Shown in pieces: positions 1 to 9,469 of a stretch of 64,000 nt of DNA. The notes beneath the pieces are model-generated. The model worked only from the letters and a program-made list of their open reading frames with translations, was not told where the DNA came from and did not search any database. A program made the position numbers and the translations under genes. Source of the stretch: Bradyrhizobium japonicum USDA 6 (GTDB taxonomy: Bacteria; Pseudomonadota; Alphaproteobacteria; Rhizobiales; Xanthobacteraceae); assembly GCF_000284375.1 (NCBI RefSeq), contig NC_017249.1, positions 3,946,001 through 4,010,000 of the forward strand, in the 5' to 3' direction. Position 1 is the first letter of the stretch, and each line of letters opens with the position of its first letter.

Positions 1-371
<371 letters not shown>

Positions 372-478
372 CGGCACCGGGTCCGGCAGGCAATGCCCCA
401 TGTTTCTGGTGCTGGAACCGTTCGCGAAATCGCCGTAGTCTGCGGCCATTGCAGTGGCGGCTTAGCAAGGTGATCATA

Positions 479-1084
479 ATGCGGACTCTCTTTTCCAGCT
501 TTCGGCTGCGCTCGCTCCTCGCGCTCGCTCTCGCGCTGACGCTTGGCGCGGTTGGGCCGGTAGCCGCACAGGCGCAGCAGCCAACCGCCGCGGGTCTTTG
601 GCAGAAGATCGAGGACGGCAAGACGGTGGGATGGTTTCTCTTCGTCGACCACAACGGCATCTTCGAAGGCGTGATCGCAAAAACCTTTCCGCGCCCCGGC
701 GACGACCCGAACGAGGTCTGTGCGAAATGCACGGATGATCGCAAGAACGCGCCGGTGCTCGGGCTCTCTTTCATCCGCGACATGAAGCGCGAGGGCTTGA
801 AGTATGACGGCGGCAACGTGGTCAATCCGCGCGACGGCAACATCTGGAAGGCCAAGATGTCGGTCAGCCCGGACGGGCAGACGCTGACCATGCGCGGCTT
901 CCTCGGCATTTCCCTGTTCGGCAAGGACGAAACCTGGACGCGTCTCCCCGACGCCTACATCGCCCAGGTCGATCCTGCCATCGTCGCCAAATATCTTCCG
1001 GCACAGGCGACCGCCGCGACGACGAAGCCTGCGCCCGCAGCGAAGAAGGGCGGCGCCACGATGGCGCCGGCGCCGAAGCAGTAG
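479..1084 (+). CDS. DUF2147 domain protein, exported
   Basis: 201 residues. The ATG at 479 is chosen because AAGG lies just upstream and a clean signal peptide follows (Arg-rich start, Leu/Ala core, cleavage near AQAQQ at ~30). The mature part opens with [14 protein letters not shown] and contains two Cys in 'EVCAKC' and the 'W...[20 protein letters not shown]' pattern of DUF2147, a lipocalin-like periplasmic family of unknown function. The C-terminus is an Ala/Pro/Lys-rich tail. It stands alone, co-directional with the reductase upstream. No function can be given beyond the domain. Confidence 0.8.
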   Translation: MRTLFSSFRLRSLLALALALTLGAVGPVAAQAQQPTAAGLWQKIEDGKTVGWFLFVDHNGIFEGVIAKTFPRPGDDPNEVCAKCTDDRKNAPVLGLSFIRDMKREGLKYDGGNVVNPRDGNIWKAKMSVSPDGQTLTMRGFLGISLFGKDETWTRLPDAYIAQVDPAIVAKYLPAQATAATTKPAPAAKKGGATMAPAPKQ

Positions 1085-1119
1085 GGCCCCTCCGTATCCT
1101 CGCGTTGTCTCTGGAATAG

Positions 1120-1149
1120 TGGATCGCCCGATCAAGTCGGGCGATGACA
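1120..1149. repeat. Short intergenic hairpin repeat
   Basis: GGATCGCCCGATCAAGTCGG continues into a GCGATGAC end, forming a hairpin with arms CGCCCGA/TCGGGCG. It sits between convergent genes and is one arm of the 'TGGAT-GCCCGGTCAAGCCGGGC-ATGACA' repeat seen again near 14.5 kb and 49.1 kb. Confidence 0.5.
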
Positions 1150-1199
1150 GTCGAGTGTGTGGCTCGGGCCTGCCTCAGCAACGACTGTCTTGACGACCG

Positions 1200-2345
1200 T
1201 CAATAGGTCCGTGCCTTCTTGCAAGGCGCGTAGAACGTGCCGTTGCCGGCGACGACCCGCTCGAGGCATTGACGGGGATCGGTGATCTCGCCGTCGACCT
1301 GGAAATAATAGGCCTGCGATCCCAGGCTCAGGACGTAATGTCCCGGCGCAAGCTCGAGCCCTGAATCGCCGGTGTGAAGCTCGTACATCTCGGGCTTCCC
1401 CGGGATCGGCGACACCCGGAACGGATAGGAGAAGTTTCGGATCACCCCGACATCTTCTCCGCCGCCCAGATTTTTGCCTGCAGCGTCGGTCGAAAACTCC
1501 CTGGCGATCTTCGCGACGACCCGAACCTCGACGCGCTCCGGGATCACGTTCGCGGCGTCACGCCGAAACACGATGAATTTGACGCGGCCGTTCGGCAGAT
1601 GCGGACGATCGGGCTTCTTGAACTCCGGTGAAATCGCGATGCGCATGTCCGGCGCCATCACGCCGGTCGCATTCAACTCCGCCAGCGATTTGTCGTCGAT
1701 CAATGCGTAGATGCCGTAGTCGGTTGGCAATACGCGCGTCGGGGGAGGCGGGGCAGGGGTGACCAACTCCGGCTTGGCGACCGTGATCGTCGTCTCCGGC
1801 TTGGGCAATACCTGCGCGATCTCCTGGGCCTGGGACGAAATCTGCCGGCGCAGCGCGGCGATGTTGTCTCGCTGCGAGACGATCAGGATGACTGCGCCAA
1901 CGGCAAGCAGGATGGCCGCCGTACGCTTGATCACCGGTAGGAGCGGGCCCGAGATCGCAGGCAGCTTGCTGCGGGATATCTCGATCCTCGATCGCAAAAC
2001 GGTCGCGTCGCCGGACACCAGAAGACCGCCTGTCTCAGTCGCCTTTGACGACGTGAGCTGTTGTGACGGCAGGCGCTCCAGCGGCGCCTCGTCGCGCGAG
2101 AATTTTTCGACCTCCTCGATCGCGACCTCGAGCGCCCGCTTCATCTGGTCGATGTTCCTGGCGTCGGCGTAGGTGAACTGCTCCTGGAGCTTGTAGCGGG
2201 CAAGGTCGTAGACCATCTGCCGCCTGGCGTCCGCGTCGTCCTTCACCGTCTCGAGCATGCGTGAAATCACGAGCGCAAACTGCACTTCGCTTGCGGGCAA
2301 GTCGGTCGAATCCTGCTGGCCAGGAAGCAACTCTCTCGAACTCAT
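1200..2345 (-). CDS. Conserved protein of unknown function with one membrane segment
   Basis: 381 residues, not recognised as a named family. Residues ~20-90 are charged and helical, with 'ADARRQMVYDLARYKLQEQ' and 'MKRALEVAIEEVEKF'. One hydrophobic helix (AAILLAVGAVILIV) lies near residues 143-158, followed by a short coiled coil, a Pro-rich linker (PAPPPPTR) and a C-terminal domain of ~170 residues rich in beta strands. The arrangement suggests a single-pass inner-membrane protein with a cytoplasmic N-terminus and a periplasmic C-terminal domain. It converges on the DUF2147 gene and is monocistronic. Confidence 0.7.
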   Translation of the reverse strand: MSSRELLPGQQDSTDLPASEVQFALVISRMLETVKDDADARRQMVYDLARYKLQEQFTYADARNIDQMKRALEVAIEEVEKFSRDEAPLERLPSQQLTSSKATETGGLLVSGDATVLRSRIEISRSKLPAISGPLLPVIKRTAAILLAVGAVILIVSQRDNIAALRRQISSQAQEIAQVLPKPETTITVAKPELVTPAPPPPTRVLPTDYGIYALIDDKSLAELNATGVMAPDMRIAISPEFKKPDRPHLPNGRVKFIVFRRDAANVIPERVEVRVVAKIAREFSTDAAGKNLGGGEDVGVIRNFSYPFRVSPIPGKPEMYELHTGDSGLELAPGHYVLSLGSQAYYFQVDGEITDPRQCLERVVAGNGTFYAPCKKARTY

Positions 2346-2699
2346 AGCGCTGACGGTCCAATGCCAGTCACGCCAACACCTGATTTCTCTAATTGAAACA
2401 GTTGATTAAACGATGCGGCCCGCGTCCGCGGCCGTTTCGTACACGTCCTCGCGGAACAAGGAAAGCCTCCAAAGCGGCTGCGGCAAATTGCCGGCGCGTT
2501 GGACATGCAGGACGTGCACGCCGGCCGGCGCAACACCGTGCGGCCGTAGTTCTCCGGAATGCGCGCTGGCGCCGGATTTGCATAGCTGTCGCAAAGCCGC
2601 TGGGGAGCGAGTCGCCGTCTCCACGCCTGCCGCCATCGCGCGGAAGGCGGACGGCGGTGTCTGTCCCTCGCGGCGCTGATCGCGATCCGCGGAGACGAT
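2346..2699. other. Intergenic region without a supported gene
   Basis: This gap of ~350 bases separates two divergent genes and presumably holds both promoters. Several overlapping ORFs occur on both strands, but all are Arg/Ala/Pro-rich, as expected for high-GC noncoding frames, and none has a convincing start or family resemblance. An AT-richer stretch (CTAATTGAAACAGTTGATTAAA) at ~2387-2408 is the likeliest promoter area for the minus-strand gene. Confidence 0.4.
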
Positions 2700-3047
2700 A
2701 TGCGACTTGCCAGACTATGTGCGGCGGCGCTGATGGCGCTGCTTGCGACCTCGGCACTGGCGCGCGACGACGGCCGCTATGCCAACTCGCCGCTAAAACC
2801 CTGGTTCGAGAGCTTGCACAGCCAATACGGGCAATGCTGCTCGGATGCCGACGGCTACGTCATAGCCGACGTCGACTGGGAATCCGATAGCGGCCACTAC
2901 CGGGTGCGCATCGACGACGAATGGGTCGTCGTGCCCGACGGCGCCGTGATCACTGAGCCGAACAAGATCGGTCGCACCATGGTGTGGAAGCACTATGTCG
3001 ACGGCCATCCGCGCGTGCGCTGCTTCATGCCCGGCAGCATGACCTAG
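2700..3047 (+). CDS. Small exported protein of unknown function
   Basis: 115 residues starting with a clear signal peptide (MRLARLCAAALMALLATSALA, cleavage near residue 21). The mature ~94 residues contain a vicinal Cys pair in 'YGQCCSDADGY' and a third Cys in 'RCFMPG' near the C-terminus, which would allow disulfide formation in the periplasm. A run of Asp/Glu/Trp residues (DVDWESDSGHYRVRIDDEW) suggests a compact beta domain. Not recognised as a named family. The next gene converges on it. Confidence 0.7.
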   Translation: MRLARLCAAALMALLATSALARDDGRYANSPLKPWFESLHSQYGQCCSDADGYVIADVDWESDSGHYRVRIDDEWVVVPDGAVITEPNKIGRTMVWKHYVDGHPRVRCFMPGSMT

Positions 3048-3056
3048 CGGTCGTGG

Positions 3057-5333
3057 CTAGAATTTGTACGTCACGCTGCCGAGCACCGTGCGGCCGAGAC
3101 CGAGAAAGCAGTCGCCGCGCGCCAGGCACGTGGTGACGTGACGCTTGTCGAAGAGATTGCTGGCATTGACCTGAAGCCGCCAGGAACCGGTCTCGTAACG
3201 AACCATGGCGTCGAACAACGTGTAGTCGGGTGTGCGGAGGGTGTCGGTGCCGTCCCAGGAGGTGCCGATGTAGCGCACGCCGCCGCCGAGCGTGACCTCG
3301 GGCAAGCCGAGCAGGGACAGACGGTACTTCGCCCAGAGCGAGGCCTGGTGATCCGGCACGGTCTCGACATGCTTGCCGGAATTGTCGCCGCTTTCCACGC
3401 GGGCATCGAGATAGGTATAGGCGCCGATCAGGTCGAGCTCCGGCGTGACGCGCGCAAGCACCTCGAGCTCCGCGCCGCGGATGCGCACCTTCCCGGTCTG
3501 GATCGAGAAGCGGTCATCATTGGGGTCGCTGGCCAGCCGATTCCGTTCGGTGGTGTCGAATATCGCGCCGTTGATCGCATTGCCCGGTGTCGGATTGTAC
3601 TTGAAGCCGAGCTCCACCATCTCGCCGCGCTGCGGCGCGCACACCGTGGCGCAGACGCCGCTGCCGAACACCGGGTTGAACGACTGCGCATAGGTCACGT
3701 AGGGCGTGACGCCGAACGGCAACTCGTACATCAGCGCGGCGCGGCCGGTGGTCGCCTGGTAGTTTTCGACCGGCGAGCCCTGCGTGTCACTGGTGACGTA
3801 GTCGTGGCGCAGCCCAAGCACGGCGAGCCACGGTCCGAGGCGCAACTGGTCCTGAGCGTAAAGACCGAGCTGGGTCTGGCGCAGGTCCGGTTCGGGCGAC
3901 ATGGTCGGCGCGGGTACGCCGCGGTAGACCGGGGCGTAGAGATCGAACGGCGTCGGGTCTGTGGTGAAGCCTGATTGCGCGTGTTCCCTGAACTCACGGT
4001 AGTCGGTGCCGAACAACACCTTGTGTGCGACCGGTCCGGTGTGCAATTTCAGCTCGGCATTGCTGTCCGAGGTCAGGTTGTCCTTGACCGTCTCGCGGCT
4101 CCATACGCTGCGCGCCACGGTGCGTCGGCCGGGATCGAGAAATGGATAGTTCGGATCGCTTGGATCGACGAAGTTCAGGTCCGGCCACGTCGACCGGTAG
4201 ATGCCCTCGACATGGGCGTAACGCAGGTTTTGCCGGATCTTCAGGGTGTCGCTGAAGCTGTGCTCGAACAGGCTGCTGATCGCGCCGGTCTCGGTCTGGT
4301 ACTTGTCGAAGCCGGGCTCGCCGGCGAAGCGCTGCACCGGAATGTAGCCGTTGGGTCCGGCGAACAATGTGCCCTCGTGCGGCAGGAAGGCCGTGGAGGA
4401 TCCCGTGGTGTCCTTCTGATAGGTGCCGAGCACCGTCCAGCTGGTGTTGTTGGTCGGCCGCCAGGTCAGTGACGGCGCGAGCACGATGCGATCGTCCTTG
4501 ACGTAGTCGGTCTGGGTGTTGCTGTCGCGGAACACGCCGATGAAGCGATAGAGCCACTCGCCGTCCTTGGTCAGCTTTCCCGTGGAGTCGAGCTGCACCT
4601 GCTTACGGTTGAAGCTGCCATATTGCACGCCGATCTCATTGGCGGATTCGGCCTGCGGGCGCTTCGAGATCAGGTTCAACAGGCCGGCGGTCGAGGTGTC
4701 GCCGTAGAGCACGGATGAGGGGCCGCGCAAGACCTCGATACGCTCCAGCGTGTACGGCTCCGGCCGCCATTCGTTGAAGTTGTTGGTGTTCGCCATGCGA
4801 GTGCCGTCGAGATAGATATTCGGGTCCTGGCCGCGGATGCGCGGATAGTCGCCGCGCGAGTCCGCGCCGTAGGCGTCGGCGAACACGCCGGGGACATAGC
4901 GCAACGCCTCCTGAACGGTGGTCGCGCCCTGGTCGATGATGCGGTCGGCGGTGACCACGCTGATCGATTGCGGCGTCTCGCGCAGCGGCGTGTCGGTCTT
5001 CGTGCCGGTGCCGCTGCGGGTCGCGACGTAGCCGCGGACGGGGCCTGTCGCGGTCTCCGCGCCCGTGCTCGCGCCCGCCTGTGTATCGGCGTTCGATGGT
5101 GCGCGCTCGGCCTGACGACGGCGGCTTGCCGCCTGTGCGGCCTGACGGGAGCGAGATGGACGTGTGCGCGCTGCCGGCCGCGACGATTGCTCGACCACGA
5201 CGGCGGGCAATTCCTGCGACGATGATTGCGCCTCGGCCGGCATCGCATCCATCAGGCCTGCCAATAGCGGCAGCGCGCCGCCGATCAATCCTGCCGTCGT
5301 TCTGAGATATGTAGTCATTCGCGACCCCATCAT
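3057..5333 (-). CDS. TonB-dependent siderophore receptor
   Basis: 758 residues from the first start; Met6 (base 5318), with GGGG seven bases upstream, is an equally good start. After the signal peptide (ending ~residue 35) comes a TonB-box-like LPAVVVEQ, then an unusual Arg/Ala/Gln-rich linker of ~60 residues. The plug follows (TPQSISVVTADRI, QEALRYVPGV, PRIRGQDPNIYLDG, RIEVLRGPSSVLYG), then a 22-strand barrel ending in the canonical terminal aromatic (VTYKF). The plug wording is that of ferric-siderophore receptors of the FhuA/FpvA type. There is no N-terminal STN signalling domain. The protein would import a ferric siderophore across the outer membrane; the ligand cannot be read from the sequence. 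Confidence 0.93.
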   Translation of the reverse strand: MMGSRMTTYLRTTAGLIGGALPLLAGLMDAMPAEAQSSSQELPAVVVEQSSRPAARTRPSRSRQAAQAASRRRQAERAPSNADTQAGASTGAETATGPVRGYVATRSGTGTKTDTPLRETPQSISVVTADRIIDQGATTVQEALRYVPGVFADAYGADSRGDYPRIRGQDPNIYLDGTRMANTNNFNEWRPEPYTLERIEVLRGPSSVLYGDTSTAGLLNLISKRPQAESANEIGVQYGSFNRKQVQLDSTGKLTKDGEWLYRFIGVFRDSNTQTDYVKDDRIVLAPSLTWRPTNNTSWTVLGTYQKDTTGSSTAFLPHEGTLFAGPNGYIPVQRFAGEPGFDKYQTETGAISSLFEHSFSDTLKIRQNLRYAHVEGIYRSTWPDLNFVDPSDPNYPFLDPGRRTVARSVWSRETVKDNLTSDSNAELKLHTGPVAHKVLFGTDYREFREHAQSGFTTDPTPFDLYAPVYRGVPAPTMSPEPDLRQTQLGLYAQDQLRLGPWLAVLGLRHDYVTSDTQGSPVENYQATTGRAALMYELPFGVTPYVTYAQSFNPVFGSGVCATVCAPQRGEMVELGFKYNPTPGNAINGAIFDTTERNRLASDPNDDRFSIQTGKVRIRGAELEVLARVTPELDLIGAYTYLDARVESGDNSGKHVETVPDHQASLWAKYRLSLLGLPEVTLGGGVRYIGTSWDGTDTLRTPDYTLFDAMVRYETGSWRLQVNASNLFDKRHVTTCLARGDCFLGLGRTVLGSVTYKF

Positions 5334-5510
5334 TTGCGGGGCGGACGACTAACAAGCGCAGTCGATGGCTTGAAGTGCGGGAGGGGCGCAATGGTCCCTC
5401 AATCATCAGATTTGGAATTAGTATTTATATAACCAGAGCGCGCGCCGCTTGATGGCGGCGCGCAGATCCGCAATTGTGAAGATGACGTAATGCGTCTGGC
5501 GTAGCGCCAA
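5334..5510. promoter_or_regulatory. Promoter region of the siderophore receptor (AT-rich)
   Basis: Between the receptor gene and the next minus-strand gene lies an AT-rich island (GATTTGGAATTAGTATTTAT, from ~5408) in an otherwise GC-rich context. This is where an iron-responsive operator would be expected. No clear Irr or RirA box could be recognised by eye. Confidence 0.3.
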
Positions 5511-5780
5511 TCAGCGTTCTTCGCTCGTGGCGTTGGCGCTCGCCAGCCGCTTGACGCGCGGCGACAGCACCGACACTTGCGCAGGCGAGGCGGGCATGCC
5601 GGCGACGATCATCGCGGGCGCAACCGACTGCTCCTCGACTCCGGCGCCGCCGAGAACCTGCACTTGCGTCGTCGAAATCGGAAACGACTTCACTTCGTAA
5701 GAGGGAAGCTCGCCGGCAAATGCACCGGCCGAGCTCGCAATCATAGCGCCGGCAACGGCAATCATTGAAAGAACGCGCAT
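5511..5780 (-). CDS. Small exported protein of unknown function
   Basis: 89 residues from the ATG at 5780, chosen because GGAG lies ten bases upstream and a signal peptide follows (MRVLSMIAVAGAMIASSAGAFA). A longer in-frame ORF extends upstream but is not needed. The mature ~67 residues contain 'ELPSYEVKSFPISTTQVQVLGG' broken here by family-typical small residues, and a basic C-terminus. It resembles short Bradyrhizobium exported proteins of unknown role. It lies upstream of and co-directional with the siderophore receptor, but the 177-base gap and promoter-like sequence argue against one transcript. Confidence 0.6.
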   Translation of the reverse strand: MRVLSMIAVAGAMIASSAGAFAGELPSYEVKSFPISTTQVQVLGGAGVEEQSVAPAMIVAGMPASPAQVSVLSPRVKRLASANATSEER

Positions 5781-6026
5781 TGGAAAATCTCCGTGGAAGA
5801 TGGCAATCGGAGGTTTGGTCGCGGCGATACCGCGCCAGGTTCGCTTGTGCGCGAACATTCGACCGCCACCGGTGGATCTTTTTGATTGCGTGATGCGACA
5901 GACGTGAAACGCGGAAGAAGTTTTGCGCGCCAATGTTTCCGGACGGTTTCGCCGAAGGCTCGAAACGACTCGTCAGCCCGTTTGCAGATCGAGGTGCGGC
6001 GATCTGGTCGTCGCGGTGGCCTCGGG

Positions 6027-6165
6027 AAAGCGCAAGCTCATCGTCGTCCCGCGGCCTGGTATCGCATCAATCCGCAGTGGGAAGTCCATGCCTATGTCGA
6101 GTACGAGAAGCTGCTGGGAGCGCAGCCTGCCGGTCACGCTCGGCGACATGCATCTGATCGATAGT
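6027..6165 (+). pseudogene. Remnant of a MipA/OmpV-family outer-membrane protein (C-terminal fragment)
   Basis: Frame 3 reads AWYRINPQWEVHAYVEYEKL followed by LG, then loses sense. After a frame change near 6118-6125 the sense continues as SLPVTLGDMHLIDSQW. The 'Y.INP.W....YVEYE.LLG' pattern followed by a '(S)P(L)VT..G' strand is characteristic of the last beta strands of MipA/OmpV proteins. No start, signal peptide or remaining body is present, so this is a decayed fragment. Recognition is by eye on about 40 residues. Confidence 0.4.
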
Positions 6166-6184
6166 CAGTGGAGCCGGCTGGCCC

Positions 6185-6217
6185 AAAGCGCGATGAGATT
6201 GGTCGTCATCGCGCTTT
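6185..6217. repeat. Intergenic palindrome, module A
   Basis: Perfect 12-base inverted arms AAAGCGCGATGA / TCATCGCGCTTT around a short loop. A diverged second copy, again directly in front of a module B palindrome, occurs at 27027-27064. Confidence 0.65.
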
Positions 6218-6229
6218 AGGTTATTGTTT

Positions 6230-6278
6230 GAGCATGATCGTTTCGGAAAACTTCTTCGCACGTTTCCGGATCATGCTC
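6230..6278. repeat. Intergenic palindrome, module B
   Basis: Inverted arms GAGCATGATC / GATCATGCTC enclose TTTCGGAAAAC...GTTTCCG, giving a long imperfect hairpin. The same element occurs at 9415-9459 and 27079-27132. Here it touches the stop codon of the sugar-acid dehydratase gene on the minus strand, so it may act as its transcript-end stem-loop. Confidence 0.7.
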
Positions 6279-7818
6279 AGGTCACCGGCGCCGGGTTGAA
6301 CAGCGTGAGGTCGTTGTGGATGCCCCAACGGTCCGACCACGGTTTCGTGCGGCCGGAGGCGACGTCGAGGATCAGGCGGAACAGGTCCCAGCCGGTTTCC
6401 TCGATGGTCTTCTCGCCGGTGGCGATGCCGCCCGCGTCGAAATCGATCAGGTCCTTCCAGCGGCGCGCGAGCTCGGTGCGGGTGGCAACCTTGATCACGG
6501 GCGCAGCCGCAAGACCGTAGGGCGTGCCGCGGCCGGTGGTGAACACCTGCAGCGTCATGCCGGAGGCGAGCTGCAGCGTGCCGCAGATGAAGTCGGAGGC
6601 GGGCGTTGCCGCGAACAGCATGCCCTTCTGGGTCGCCTTCTCGCCGGGCGAGAGCACGCCGGTGATGGCAGACGAGCCGGACTTGACGATCGAGCCGAGT
6701 GACTTTTCGACGATGTTGGCAAGGCCGCCCTTCTTGTTGCCGGGCGTGGTGTTGGCGCTGCGATCGGCGCCGCCGCGGGCGAGATAAGAGTCGTACCAGG
6801 CCATCTCGCGCACCAGTGCGCGGCCGACGTCCTCGTTGATGGCGCGGCGGGTGAGGAGCTGGATCGCGTCGCGGACTTCGGTGACCTCGGAGAACATCAC
6901 GGTCGCGCCGGCGCGCACCAGCAGGTCCGCGGCAAAGCCCAGCGCGGGGTTGGCGGTGACGCCGGAGAAGGCATCGCTGCCGCCGCATTGCAGGCCGATG
7001 ACGAGGTCGGAGGCCGGGCAGGTCTCGCGGGTGCGGGTGTTAAGGATTTTCAGGCGGGCTTCCGCCTGGGTCATGATCGCGTCGACGATGGCGCCAAAGC
7101 CGTCGAAGGCTTCGTCCTGCATGCGCACGATGGCATCGCTGATGCCTTCCGGCACCAGCCGCTCGGGCGCGAGCTTTTCGCATCCAAGGCTGATGACCAG
7201 AATCTCGCCGCCGAAATTCGGGTTCTGCGCGATGTTCTGCAGCGTGCGGATCGGCACCACCGCGTCGGGGGCATTGATGGCCACGCCGCAGCCATAGGCG
7301 TGCGTCAGCGGCACGACGTCGTCGACGTTCGGGTATTTCGGCAGCAGCTCGGCGCGGATGCGCTTGACGGCGTATTCCATCGTGCCCTTGACGCATTGCA
7401 CGGAGGAGGAGATGCCGAGGATGTTCTTGGTGCCGACCGAGCCGTCGGTGTTGCGAAAGCCTTCGAAGGTAAAGCCTTCAAGCGGCGGCAGCGGCGCGGG
7501 GACGGCGGTCGAGATTTCCAGCTTGTCGAGGGCAGGGGCCTCCGGCATGCGGATGCGCGCTTCATCGACCCACTCGCCGGCCAGGATCGGCGAGAGCGCA
7601 TAGCCGATGATCTCGCCATAGCGGACGATCGGCGCGTCTTGCGCGATGTCGACCAGCGCCGTCTTGTGCCCTTGCGGCACGAAGGCGCGCAGCGTCAGGC
7701 CGCTGGCGAAGCGGGAGCCGGCGGGAAGCCCAAAATCATTGACCACGATCGCGACATTGTCGCGCTCGTTGAGCTTGATGTAGCGGGGCTGCTCTTTTGC
7801 TGCGACGTCCTGGTCCAT
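6277..7818 (-). CDS. garD: Galactarate dehydratase (UxaA/GarD family)
   Basis: 513 residues from the ATG at 7818, which has GGAGGCG upstream; the longer in-frame extension is translated intergenic repeat and was discarded. An N-terminal SAF domain (~residues 10-95) is followed by the UxaA-type catalytic region. Conserved cysteines are visible in '[10 protein letters not shown]', 'ISLGCEKL' and '[12 protein letters not shown]', as in the iron-dependent altronate/galactarate dehydratases. Length matches E. coli GarD (523). GarD dehydrates galactarate to 5-dehydro-4-deoxyglucarate, the same intermediate GudD makes from glucarate, which fits the gudD and kdgD genes upstream in the same orientation. 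An altronate-specific enzyme is the main alternative. Confidence 0.85.
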   Translation of the reverse strand: MDQDVAAKEQPRYIKLNERDNVAIVVNDFGLPAGSRFASGLTLRAFVPQGHKTALVDIAQDAPIVRYGEIIGYALSPILAGEWVDEARIRMPEAPALDKLEISTAVPAPLPPLEGFTFEGFRNTDGSVGTKNILGISSSVQCVKGTMEYAVKRIRAELLPKYPNVDDVVPLTHAYGCGVAINAPDAVVPIRTLQNIAQNPNFGGEILVISLGCEKLAPERLVPEGISDAIVRMQDEAFDGFGAIVDAIMTQAEARLKILNTRTRETCPASDLVIGLQCGGSDAFSGVTANPALGFAADLLVRAGATVMFSEVTEVRDAIQLLTRRAINEDVGRALVREMAWYDSYLARGGADRSANTTPGNKKGGLANIVEKSLGSIVKSGSSAITGVLSPGEKATQKGMLFAATPASDFICGTLQLASGMTLQVFTTGRGTPYGLAAAPVIKVATRTELARRWKDLIDFDAGGIATGEKTIEETGWDLFRLILDVASGRTKPWSDRWGIHNDLTLFNPAPVT

Positions 7819-7837
7819 CTGCGCTCGCCTCCGAAGT

Positions 7838-7926
7838 CGTAGGGTGGGCAAAGGCGCAACGTGCCGTGCCCACCATCTTTCCCGATTGAGACCTTGGTGG
7901 GCACGCTTCGCTTTGCCCACCCTACG
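7838..7926. repeat. Long intergenic inverted repeat
   Basis: CGTAGGGTGGGCAAAG at 7838-7853 is repeated perfectly inverted at 7911-7926, with a second inner pair (CGTGCCCACCA / TGGTGGGCACG). It fills the gap between the aldehyde dehydrogenase and GarD genes. This 'TAGGGTGGGCAAAG' type is common between genes in Bradyrhizobium. Confidence 0.75.
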
Positions 7927-7941
7927 ATATCTTCCCCGTGG

Positions 7942-9390
7942 TTAGCCCGGATAGGTATAGGCCGTCTTCACCGTGGTGTAGAACTCGCGGGCATACGAGC
8001 CCTGCTCGCGGGCGCCGTAGCTCGAACCCTTCCGGCCGCCGAACGGCACGTGATAGTCGACGCCGGCGGTCGGCAGATTGACCATCACCATGCCGGACTC
8101 GCTGTTGCGCTTGTAGTGCGAGGCGTATTTCAGGCTGGTGGTGCAGATGCCCGAGGCGAGGCCGAACTCGGTGTCGTTGGAGATCGCCAGCGCTTCCTCG
8201 TAGTTCTTGGCGCGGATGACGGCGGCGACGGGGCCGAAGATCTCCTCGCGCGCGATGCGCATGTTGTTGTTGGCTTCGGTGAACAGCGCCGGCTGGAGAT
8301 AGTGGCCGGGATTCTCGCGCTTGAGCAGCTCGCCGCCGAAGGCGAGCTTGGCGCCCTCGTCCTGGCCGATCTTGATGTAGCGCAGGTCCTGGTCGAGCTG
8401 GCTCTGATCGACCACGGGGCCGATATGCACGCCGGCCTTGAGTGCGTCGTCCACCGACAGGCCGTTCAGGCGCTCGGCCATCGCCGCAACGAAGCGGTCG
8501 TGGATGCCTTCGGTGACGATCAGGCGCGAGGACGCCGTGCAGCGCTGGCCGGTCGAGAAATAGGCGCCGTTGACGGCGACCTCGACGGCGGTCTTGAGGT
8601 CGGCGTCGTCGAGCACGACCAGCGGATTCTTGCCGCCCATCTCGAGCTGGAACTTCTTCATGGGGTTCGAGAGCACGCAGGCCTGCGCGATCTTGCGGCC
8701 GGTCTGCACCGAGCCGGTGAAGGAGATCGCGGCGACATCCGGGTGGTCGAGCAGGGTCTGGCCGACCACGGAGCCGGAGCCGACGACGAGGTTGAACACG
8801 CCGGCGGGAATGCCGGAGCGGGTGATGATCTCCGACAGCGCATGCGCCGAGCCGGGCACCAGCTCGGCCGGCTTGAACACCACGGTGTTGCCGTAGCAGA
8901 GCGCCGGCGCGATCTTCCAGGCGGGGATCGCGATCGGGAAATTCCAGGGGGTGATCATGCCGACGACGCCGACCGGCTCACGGGTGAGCTCGACGTCGAG
9001 GCCGGGACGCACCGAGGCGCCCTTCTCGCCGATCAGGCGCAGCGCTTCACCTGCAAAGAACGCAAAGATCTGGCCGGCGCGGGCGACCTCGCCGATACCT
9101 TCCGGCAGGGTCTTGCCTTCCTCGCGGGCGAGCAGGCGGCCGAGCTCTTCCTTGCGGGCAAGGATTTCAGTCGAGATCTTGTTGAGCGCGTCGTAGCGCA
9201 CCTGCGGGGTCGACTGCGCCCAGGCGGGGAAGGCGGCCTTGGCTGCGGCGATCGCCTTCTCGGTCTGCGCCTTGTCGGCCTTGGCGTATTCGCCGACCAG
9301 ATCGTTGGTGTTGGAGGGGTTGATGTTCTTGGTGACGCCGGAGCCGTCGACCCATTCGCCGCCGATGAAGTTCTTGAGGATCGCAGTCAT
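7942..9390 (-). CDS. Alpha-ketoglutaric semialdehyde dehydrogenase (aldehyde dehydrogenase family)
   Basis: 482 residues from the ATG at 9390, preceded by a strong AGGAGG. All aldehyde dehydrogenase signatures are present: 'FTGSVQTGRKI' (NAD-binding), the general base Glu in 'LEMGGKNPLVV', and the nucleophile Cys in 'STGQRCTASSRL'. In this operon the substrate should be 2,5-dioxopentanoate (alpha-ketoglutaric semialdehyde), the product of KdgD, oxidised to 2-oxoglutarate with NAD(P)+. Function is inferred from family plus context; succinate-semialdehyde-type activity cannot be excluded from sequence. Confidence 0.9.
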   Translation of the reverse strand: MTAILKNFIGGEWVDGSGVTKNINPSNTNDLVGEYAKADKAQTEKAIAAAKAAFPAWAQSTPQVRYDALNKISTEILARKEELGRLLAREEGKTLPEGIGEVARAGQIFAFFAGEALRLIGEKGASVRPGLDVELTREPVGVVGMITPWNFPIAIPAWKIAPALCYGNTVVFKPAELVPGSAHALSEIITRSGIPAGVFNLVVGSGSVVGQTLLDHPDVAAISFTGSVQTGRKIAQACVLSNPMKKFQLEMGGKNPLVVLDDADLKTAVEVAVNGAYFSTGQRCTASSRLIVTEGIHDRFVAAMAERLNGLSVDDALKAGVHIGPVVDQSQLDQDLRYIKIGQDEGAKLAFGGELLKRENPGHYLQPALFTEANNNMRIAREEIFGPVAAVIRAKNYEEALAISNDTEFGLASGICTTSLKYASHYKRNSESGMVMVNLPTAGVDYHVPFGGRKGSSYGAREQGSYAREFYTTVKTAYTYPG

Positions 9391-9414
9391 CTCTTTTTCC
9401 TCCTTGTTCAAGGG

Positions 9415-9459
9415 GCATGATCCTACGGAAAACCGGTGTCCACTTTTCCGGGATCATGC
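9415..9459. repeat. Intergenic palindrome, module B (second copy)
   Basis: Arms GCATGATCC / GGATCATGC enclose TACGGAAAACCGGTGTCCAC and TTTTCCG. It is the same family as 6230-6278 and 27079-27132 and lies between the gudD stop and the aldehyde dehydrogenase start. No module A accompanies this copy. Confidence 0.7.
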
Positions 9460-9469
9460 CTGAAGTATT

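Noticed and set aside
7861..9420. 519-residue plus-strand ORF opposite the aldehyde dehydrogenase
   Set aside because: Antisense shadow; the minus strand shows all aldehyde dehydrogenase motifs and a strong ribosome-binding site.
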